DNA from: Pseudomonadota bacterium
GTDB lineage: Bacteria; Pseudomonadota; Gammaproteobacteria; Burkholderiales; Burkholderiaceae_C
Assembly (NCBI GenBank): GCA_021830925.1
Contig: JAKBNS010000139.1
Span: forward strand, 1-39,379
DNA length: 39,379 nucleotides
Reading direction: 5' to 3'
This document shows, piece by piece, positions 29,388-39,379 of the stretch. A program made the position numbers and the translations under genes. The notes below the pieces were generated by a model. It was not told where the DNA came from. It did no database searches and saw nothing but the letters and a program-made list of their open reading frames with translations. How positions within the stretch are numbered: position 1 is the first letter of the stretch; each line of letters begins with the position of its first letter.

Positions 29388-30049
29388 TGGGGCCGCCCGC
29401 GGCCCCGACGCGCGCGCAGGATCGCTGCGCGCTGCCCGAGCTGTACCTGATCACGCCGCAGCCCGGAGCCGACGACGCGCGCTTCCTGCAGGATCTGCAC
29501 GCAAGCCTGGCGGCGCATGCGCCGGGCGCGCTGCTGGTGCAGTTTCGCGCCCACGGGCTCGAGCCGGAACATTGGCTTGCGCTGGCAGGCGAGGTGCTGC
29601 GCCTGTGCCGCGAACATGACGCGCGCCTGCTGCTCGGTGCCGCCGGACTGACGCGCGCCACTCCGGCGCAGGTCATGCGCAGTTTGCGCGAACTCGGCGC
29701 CCACGGCCTGCAACTGCCGTCGCGCATGCTGCGGGAGCCGGCATGGTGCGAGGCCTGCGGCGCCGACTGCGCGCAGCTGCTGCTGGCGGCGTCCTGCCAC
29801 GACGCTGCGCAACTGCAGGCGGCGCAGGCGCTGGGCGCCACCTTCGCCACCGTCTCGCCGGTGCTGCCCACGGCCAGCCATCCCGGCGCGGCCGGGCTGG
29901 GTTGGGAGAAGCTGCGCGAGCTATGCCAGCAGACCTGCCTGCCGGTGTACGCGCTGGGCGGGCTGGATGCCCGGGATGCCTCGAGGGCGCGCGCGGCCGG
30001 CGCCGTGGGCATCGCGGCCATTCGGGGTCTCTGGCTCGGCAATGGATAG
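29387..30049 (+). CDS. ThiE/TenI-superfamily protein (resembles the C-terminal domain of MutT-ThiE fusions)
   Basis: LYLITPQPGADDARFLQDLH...GAHGLQLPSRML...ATFATVSPVLPTASHPGAAGLGWEKL...VYALGGLDARDASRARAAGAVGIAAIRGLW; TIM-barrel ThiE-like pattern. Confidence 0.8.
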   Translation: MGPPAAPTRAQDRCALPELYLITPQPGADDARFLQDLHASLAAHAPGALLVQFRAHGLEPEHWLALAGEVLRLCREHDARLLLGAAGLTRATPAQVMRSLRELGAHGLQLPSRMLREPAWCEACGADCAQLLLAASCHDAAQLQAAQALGATFATVSPVLPTASHPGAAGLGWEKLRELCQQTCLPVYALGGLDARDASRARAAGAVGIAAIRGLWLGNG

Positions 30050-30127
30050 GCCACGGGCGGGCGGCGGGTAGGCGACAGACGGGCGGCGTAATATTCGCGC
30101 ATTCGCATCTACGAAAATGCCCGTCCC

Positions 30128-31207
30128 ATGAGCCCGCACCGCCGCCAGTTCCTGCAAGCCGCCTGCACCGTTGCCGCCGTCGGTGCCGCGCCCTGGCCGC
30201 TGAGCGCGTGGGGCGCGCAGCCGGGCAGCCTCGGCTTGTGGGCGGGCGATCCGCGCCAGCATGGGCATGTCGACGCGGCGGGCGCCGCGGCGAGGTTCTT
30301 CGACCCTCGCGGCTTGTGCGCCGACACGCACGGGGGCGTGCTGGTGGCCGACGCCGCCAATGCCATGGTGCGGCGCATCGCGGCTGACGGGACGGTGAGC
30401 AGCCTCGCCGGCGTGCCCGAACTGCGCAGGACCGTGGAAGGCCCTGCCGCCAAAGCTGGATTCGTGGGGCCCGACGCGCTGGCCGTGGGGGCCGACGGCA
30501 GCATCTATGTCGCCGACTCCTACGCCAACACGCTGCGCGTGCTGCGCGACGGCGTGGTGAGCCTGCTGGCCGGCGCCGACCAGTTGCCCGGCTACGCCGA
30601 CGGGGCCGGCGCGCAGGCCCGGTTCAACCATCCGGTGGGCATCGCCGTCGACCCGCGCAGCGGCGACCTGCTGGTGGCCGACGCCTACAACCACACCATC
30701 CGCCGCGTCGGGCGCGACGGCCTGGTGTCCACGGTGGCGGGCACGCCGGGCATCAACGAACACCGCGACGGCCCCGTGCGCCACGCCCTGTTCAACACCC
30801 CGGTGGGAATCGCCGTGCAGGGCGACGGCAGCATCTACGTCAGCGAGTACTTCAACCACGACGTACGGCGCATCAGCCCGCATGGCGAGGTGAGCACGGT
30901 GGCGGGCATGCCCGGCAAGCCGGGCGACGTCGACGGCCCGGGCCCGCAGGCGCAATTGCGCCGCCCCCAGCAGATCGCCTTCGACGCTGCCGGCGTGCTC
31001 TACATCGCCGACGCCGGCAACCTGAAGCTGCGCGCGCTGGGCACCGACGGGGCCCTGCGCACGGTGGCCGGGCGCACCGGCGGTGAACTGGCCGTGCCGG
31101 GACCGTTGCCCGCCGCGCTGGGGGCGCCCTACGGCGTGGCCCCCGGGCCGGGGGGCAGCATCGCCGTCAGCAGCGGCCAGGCCGTGCTGCTGGTGCGCAG
31201 CGCCTAG
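30128..31207 (+). CDS. NHL-repeat beta-propeller protein with Tat-like signal
   Basis: N-terminal HRRQFLQAACTVAAVGAAPWPLSAWGA; repeated units such as DPRGLCADTHGGVLVADAANAMVRRIAADGTVSSLAG, NHPVGIAVDPRSGDLLVADAYNHTIRRVGRDGLVSTVAG. Confidence 0.88.
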   Translation: MSPHRRQFLQAACTVAAVGAAPWPLSAWGAQPGSLGLWAGDPRQHGHVDAAGAAARFFDPRGLCADTHGGVLVADAANAMVRRIAADGTVSSLAGVPELRRTVEGPAAKAGFVGPDALAVGADGSIYVADSYANTLRVLRDGVVSLLAGADQLPGYADGAGAQARFNHPVGIAVDPRSGDLLVADAYNHTIRRVGRDGLVSTVAGTPGINEHRDGPVRHALFNTPVGIAVQGDGSIYVSEYFNHDVRRISPHGEVSTVAGMPGKPGDVDGPGPQAQLRRPQQIAFDAAGVLYIADAGNLKLRALGTDGALRTVAGRTGGELAVPGPLPAALGAPYGVAPGPGGSIAVSSGQAVLLVRSA

Positions 31208-31251
31208 GAGTCTGGGCGGCAGAGGGCGAGCCTGCTGCCGCCCAGACTCCT
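31206..31251. repeat. 17-bp perfect inverted repeat with 12-nt loop between convergent genes
   Basis: AGGAGTCTGGGCGGCAG (31206-31222) / CTGCCGCCCAGACTCCT (31235-31251); no T-tract on either side. Confidence 0.9.
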
Positions 31252-31293
31252 GGCGCGCTCCTCTGCGGGCCGCGTCGCGCAGGCGTGCCGGCT

Positions 31294-31815
31294 TCAGCGC
31301 GCGCCGGGCAGCGCGGGCTGGGCCGTGGCGAAGCGGCTCAGATCCACCGTGGGCGCCTGCTTCCAGCCGCGCTTGCGGTGTTCCACCACCACGTTGGTGT
31401 AGATGCCTCCGCGCACGTACCACTGCGCGGTCACGCGCAGGTAGCGCGGCGCGATGGCCTTCACGATGTCGTCCAGGATGGTGTTGGTCACCTTCTCGTG
31501 GAACGCGCCCTCGTTGCGGTAGCTCCACATGTACAGCTTCAGGCTCTTGAGCTCGATGCAGGCGCGGTCGGGGATGATGTCCAGGTCGATGCGCGCGAAA
31601 TCGGGCTGGCCGGTCAGCGGACACAGGCAGGTGAACTCAGGTACCTGCATGTGGATGTGGTAGTCGCGCTCGGGAGCCGGGTTCGGAAACACCTGCAGGG
31701 CCTTGCCGGGCTGCGTGACCGCGGACGGGGCGCGCTGGGTCGGGGCGGTTCCGGAGCGCTCGGGGCTCTCGGACTTCCTGGGGTTTCTGGTGCTCTTGGT
31801 GCTCTTGGTGCTCAT
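31294..31815 (-). CDS. queF: NADPH-dependent 7-cyano-7-deazaguanine reductase QueF (short form)
   Basis: [62 protein letters not shown]; start [11 protein letters not shown] at 31815. Confidence 0.95.
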   Translation of the reverse strand: MSTKSTKSTRNPRKSESPERSGTAPTQRAPSAVTQPGKALQVFPNPAPERDYHIHMQVPEFTCLCPLTGQPDFARIDLDIIPDRACIELKSLKLYMWSYRNEGAFHEKVTNTILDDIVKAIAPRYLRVTAQWYVRGGIYTNVVVEHRKRGWKQAPTVDLSRFATAQPALPGAR

Positions 31816-31899
31816 GATGGCTGCGGCCCTGCGAACGGGTAAACGGGCATTATCGGGCAGCAGGCACGGGGCCGCGGGCGATTCGCCGCGCGGCGCGGA

Positions 31900-31908
31900 T
31901 GCTATCAT
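31900..31908 (+). promoter_or_regulatory. Candidate extended -10 promoter upstream of smc
   Basis: TGCTATCAT (TGn plus TATCAT) between divergent queF and smc. Confidence 0.55.
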
Positions 31909-31914
31909 GGGCCG

Positions 31915-31943
31915 ATGCGGCTGGAGCCGCATATTTTTCGTTT
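31915..31943 (+). terminator. Terminator-like hairpin plus T-tract in the smc leader (possible attenuator)
   Basis: ATGCGGC-TGGA-GCCGCAT (31915-31932) followed by ATTTTTCGTTT on the plus strand. Confidence 0.65.
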
Positions 31944-31974
31944 GAAATCAGTAAGTTAAACGAGTTTCAGCAAC

Positions 31975-34900
31975 GTGCGACTGTCCACCATCAAGCTCGC
32001 CGGGTTCAAGTCCTTCGCCGAACCGGCGGCGTTCAACCTGCCGGGGCGGCGCGTGGGCGTGGTGGGGCCCAACGGCTGCGGAAAGTCCAACATCATCGAT
32101 GCCGTGCGCTGGGTGCTCGGCGAATCGCGCGCCGCCGAGCTGCGCGGGGACTCGATGCTGGACGTGATCTTCAACGGCTCCGGGTCGCGCAAGCCGGCCG
32201 GGCGCTGCAGCGTGGAGCTGGTGTTCGACAACAGCGACCATCGGGTCAGCGGCAGTTTCGGCCAGTACACCGAGATCGCCGTCAAGCGGGTGCTCACGCG
32301 CGACGGCGGATCGAGCTATTTCATCAACAACCAGCCCGTGCGCAGGCGCGACGTGCAGGACATCTTCCTCGGCACCGGCCTGGGCTCGCGCTCCTACGCC
32401 ATCATCGGCCAGGGCACGATCAGCCGCATCATCGAGTCCCGCCCCGAGGAACTGCGGGTGATGCTGGAGGAAGCGGCCGGTGTGTCCAAGTACAAGGAAC
32501 GCCGGCGCGAGACCGAGAACCGCCTGCACGGCACGCGCGAGAACCTGCAGCGCGTGCACGACATCCTGCGCGAACTCGGCGGTCAGCTGGACAAGCTGGA
32601 GCAGCAGGCGGCGGTGGCGCAGCGCTACCACGAGCTGCAGCAGCAAAGCCAGTTCAGCCAGCACGCGCTGTGGCTGCTGCGCCTGCGCGATGCCGAGCAG
32701 CGTCAGGCGCGCCTGAGCGAGCAGGGCGGCCGCGCCCAGCTGGACCTGGACCAGCACACCGCGCGCCTGCGCGCCGCCGAGGCCGACCTGGAGCAACTGC
32801 GCCAGGCGCAGTACGCCTCCGCCGAAACCCTCAACGGCGCGCAGGCCGAGGTGTACGCGGCGCAGGCCGAGGTGGCGCGCCTGGAGGCGGAGATCCGCTT
32901 CGTCGTGGAAGCGCGCGAACGCGCGCAGCGCGGCCACGCCGAGTTGCAGGAACAGCTGACCCAATGGCAGCAGCGCCAGCAGCAGGCGCGCGCCGATGCC
33001 GAGACCGCGGCCATCGAGATCGAGACCGCCGAGCAGCTGCAGCAGCAGGCGGCGGCGCGCGTGGAGGAACAGGGCGAGCTGATCCCGGCGCTGGAAGCGC
33101 GCCTGGCCGACGCCCAGATGCGCGCCGCGGAATGGCGGGCGCAGGCGGCAGCGGCGCAGCAGCGCCTGCAGGCCGAAGCCGAGCGCCAGCGCAACCTCGG
33201 CCAGCAGCGCCAGGCGGTGGAGCAGCGCATGCAGCGCCTGCACGGCGAGCGACGGCAACTCGCCGCGCCCGACGGCGCGCGCCTGGCCGAACTCGAGCAG
33301 CAGCATGCCGTGCTGGGCACGGCCTGCGAGCGCGCGCAGGTCGCGGTCGACGAAGGTCGGCAACGCGTTCCGCGGCTGCAGGCCGAGCGCCAGCAGGCGC
33401 AGCAGCAGGCGCAGGAGGCCGCGGCGACCCTGACGGCCACCACGGCGCGCATGCAGGCCCTGAAGGCCTTGCAGGAAAAGATCATGACCGAAGGGCGCCT
33501 GCAGCCCTGGCTGGCCCGCCACGGGCTGGAGTCCATGACACGTCTGTGGAGCCGCATCCAGATCGAGCCGGGCTGGGAGGATGCGCTGGAGGCGGCGCTG
33601 CGCGAGCGCCTGGCTGCGCTCGAGCTGCACGCCCTGGAGGGCGCCGGCGCGCTGGCCGCCGATCCGCCGCCGGCCAAGTTGAGTTTTTTCTCGCCGCCGC
33701 AGGGCGCCGCGCCGCCGCCCGCGCCGGCGGGCATGCGTGCGCTGTCGGCGCTGCTGCGCGTGGGAGACCCCGGCTTGCGCGCGGTGCTGGAGGACTGGCT
33801 GGCCGCGGTGTACACGGCCGATTCGCTGGCCCTGGCCCTGCAGCGCCGCGGCGAGCTGGCGCCGGGAGCCGTGCTGGCGACGCCGCAGGGGCACATGGTG
33901 GCCCGCCACAGCGTCAGCCTGTACGCGGCCGACAGCGAGCAGGCCGGCCTGCTCGCGAGGGCGCAGGAAATCGACAACCTGGAGCGTCAGCAGCGCGCCC
34001 AGCAATTGCTGGCCGAGCAGGCGCAGGACGCAGCGGCGCAGGCGGAGGCTGAATTCGGGCGCGCGCAGGAGCAGCTCTCCCAGGCCGGGCGCGAGCTGCA
34101 ATCGATGACCCAGCAATCCCACGCGGTACAGGTCGAGCGCCTGAAGCTGCAGCAACAGCAGCAGGAGGCCAGCGCCCGCGCCGAGCGTCTGGACGCCGAT
34201 CTGGCCGAGTCCGCCGCGCAGGAGGAAGAGCTGCAGATGCAACTGGCCGAGAGCGAGGCGCGCTTCGAGCAGCTCGATGCCGAGGTGGGCAACAGCCAGC
34301 AGCAGCATGCCGACCTCGATACCGCGGCCATGCGCGAGCAGTCCGAGCTGAGCCAGGCGCGTGCCCTGCTGCGCAACCTGGAGCAGGAACAGGCCGAGAG
34401 CGCCTACGCGGTGCGCAGCCTGCACCAGCGCATGGCCGACGCGCAGCGCATGGACGCCACGGCGCAGCAACAGATCGACGCCGCGCAGGAGCGTCTGCGC
34501 GCGGCCGAGCAGGAGCTCGAGCGACTGCACGACGAAAGCGCGCGGGCCGGTCTGCAGGATGCGCTGGAAGCGCGCGAGCAGGCGCAGCAGCGCCTGCATG
34601 CGCGGCGCACCGAGCACGACGAACTCAGCGCCAGGGTGCGCGCCACCGAGGAGCAGCGCGTGCTGCTGGAGCGCGAGCTGGAGCCGTTGCGCGCGGCCAT
34701 CGGCCAGCGTCAGCTCGACGAGCAGGAGGCGCGCCTGCAGGCGCAGCAGTTCGAGCAGCAGCTGGCCGAGGCGCAGGTCGACCTCGAAGGCCTGCGCCAG
34801 CAACTGGAGGCGCGCGCCGATCTGGCGCCCGATCAGCTGGCGCGCGATGCCCAGCGCCTGCAACGCGAGATCGCCGCGCTGGGCGCGGTGAACCTGGCCG

Positions 34901-35493
34901 CGCTGGACGAACTGCAGCAGTCACGCGAGCGCAAGGGATTCCTGGACGCGCAGAACGCCGATCTGGAGCAGGCCGCGAACACGCTGGAGGACGCGATTCG
35001 GCGCATCGACGCCGAGACCCGCACCCAGCTGCGCCAGACCTTCGACGAGGTCAACGGGCACTTCGGACGCCTGTTCCCCGAACTCTTCGGCGGCGGCTCC
35101 GCGCGCCTGATCATGACGGGCGAGGAAATCCTGGACGCCGGCGTGCAGGTGATGGCGCAGCCCCCGGGCAAGCGCAACAGCACCATCCACCTGTTGTCCG
35201 GAGGGGAAAAGGCACTGGTGGCCATCGCGCTCGTGTTTGGCATTTTCCACCTCAACCCCGCGCCGTTCTGTATCCTGGACGAAGTGGACGCGCCACTGGA
35301 CGACGCCAACACCGAACGATTCGCCCGCCTGGTCGAAACCATGTCCGACGCCACCCAGTTCCTGTTCATCTCGCACAATAAGATCGCGATGGCGATGGCC
35401 GAGCAACTGGTGGGCGTGACCATGCAGGAGCAGGGCGTCTCGCGCCTGGTGGCGGTGGACATGGATACCGCCGCGCGCATGGCCGTGGCCTGA
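31975..35493 (+). CDS. smc: Chromosome segregation protein SMC
   Basis: MRLSTIKLAGFKSFAEPAAFNLPGRRVGVVGPNGCGKSNIIDAVRWVLGE...; long coiled coils; C-terminal LSGGEKALVAIALVFGIFHLNPAPFCILDEVDAPLDDAN. GTG start. Confidence 0.97.
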   Translation: MRLSTIKLAGFKSFAEPAAFNLPGRRVGVVGPNGCGKSNIIDAVRWVLGESRAAELRGDSMLDVIFNGSGSRKPAGRCSVELVFDNSDHRVSGSFGQYTEIAVKRVLTRDGGSSYFINNQPVRRRDVQDIFLGTGLGSRSYAIIGQGTISRIIESRPEELRVMLEEAAGVSKYKERRRETENRLHGTRENLQRVHDILRELGGQLDKLEQQAAVAQRYHELQQQSQFSQHALWLLRLRDAEQRQARLSEQGGRAQLDLDQHTARLRAAEADLEQLRQAQYASAETLNGAQAEVYAAQAEVARLEAEIRFVVEARERAQRGHAELQEQLTQWQQRQQQARADAETAAIEIETAEQLQQQAAARVEEQGELIPALEARLADAQMRAAEWRAQAAAAQQRLQAEAERQRNLGQQRQAVEQRMQRLHGERRQLAAPDGARLAELEQQHAVLGTACERAQVAVDEGRQRVPRLQAERQQAQQQAQEAAATLTATTARMQALKALQEKIMTEGRLQPWLARHGLESMTRLWSRIQIEPGWEDALEAALRERLAALELHALEGAGALAADPPPAKLSFFSPPQGAAPPPAPAGMRALSALLRVGDPGLRAVLEDWLAAVYTADSLALALQRRGELAPGAVLATPQGHMVARHSVSLYAADSEQAGLLARAQEIDNLERQQRAQQLLAEQAQDAAAQAEAEFGRAQEQLSQAGRELQSMTQQSHAVQVERLKLQQQQQEASARAERLDADLAESAAQEEELQMQLAESEARFEQLDAEVGNSQQQHADLDTAAMREQSELSQARALLRNLEQEQAESAYAVRSLHQRMADAQRMDATAQQQIDAAQERLRAAEQELERLHDESARAGLQDALEAREQAQQRLHARRTEHDELSARVRATEEQRVLLERELEPLRAAIGQRQLDEQEARLQAQQFEQQLAEAQVDLEGLRQQLEARADLAPDQLARDAQRLQREIAALGAVNLAALDELQQSRERKGFLDAQNADLEQAANTLEDAIRRIDAETRTQLRQTFDEVNGHFGRLFPELFGGGSARLIMTGEEILDAGVQVMAQPPGKRNSTIHLLSGGEKALVAIALVFGIFHLNPAPFCILDEVDAPLDDANTERFARLVETMSDATQFLFISHNKIAMAMAEQLVGVTMQEQGVSRLVAVDMDTAARMAVA

Positions 35494-35550
35494 GGTCGCC
35501 GGCGCCGCATCGTCGAAGCACACAACCCGTATCGAGAGGAAGGCATACCC

Positions 35551-39379
<3,829 letters not shown>

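Noticed and set aside
31948-34863. 971-aa minus-strand ORF antisense to smc
   Set aside because: Opposite-strand shadow of a high-GC coding sequence; Leu/Arg/Gln/His-rich translation without domain-like motifs, while the plus frame is clearly SMC.

Overview
High-GC chromosomal window (about 70% GC by eye), most consistent with a betaproteobacterium of the Burkholderiales type. It is dominated by conserved housekeeping genes. I see no tRNA, rRNA, CRISPR array, transposase or prophage gene. Order: mutL (-, cut by the left edge) / DedA (+) / amiC and tsaE (-) / queG, ogt, xerD, marC-like (+) / SPFH and NfeD (-) / Orn-Lys-Arg decarboxylase (+) / DUF3106-like, DUF3619-like and ECF-type sigma (-) / dapC, dapD, pilU, dapE, prmB, ABC-F (+) / MATE and GT-C-like membrane protein (-) / rpmE2, rho, trxA (-) / 4.5S SRP RNA (-) / dnaX, ybaB, recR, ThiE/TenI-like, NHL-repeat protein (+) / queF (-) / smc, zipA, ligA, ROK kinase (+, cut by the right edge). 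The mutL frame and the SRP RNA are not in the supplied ORF track and were read from the sequence. I found no convincing new multi-gene defence or mobile system. The items most worth a second look are mainly regulatory: an extended -10 followed at once by a terminator-like hairpin before smc; a palindromic -10 shared by mutL and DedA with a possibly leaderless mutL; a compact ffs/dnaX divergent promoter with a possibly leaderless dnaX; a roughly 40% GC patch inside tsaE; a long C-rich rho leader; a sigma/DUF3619/DUF3106 overlapping gene set; a GT-C-like/MATE overlapping pair; and a detached TenI-like domain.
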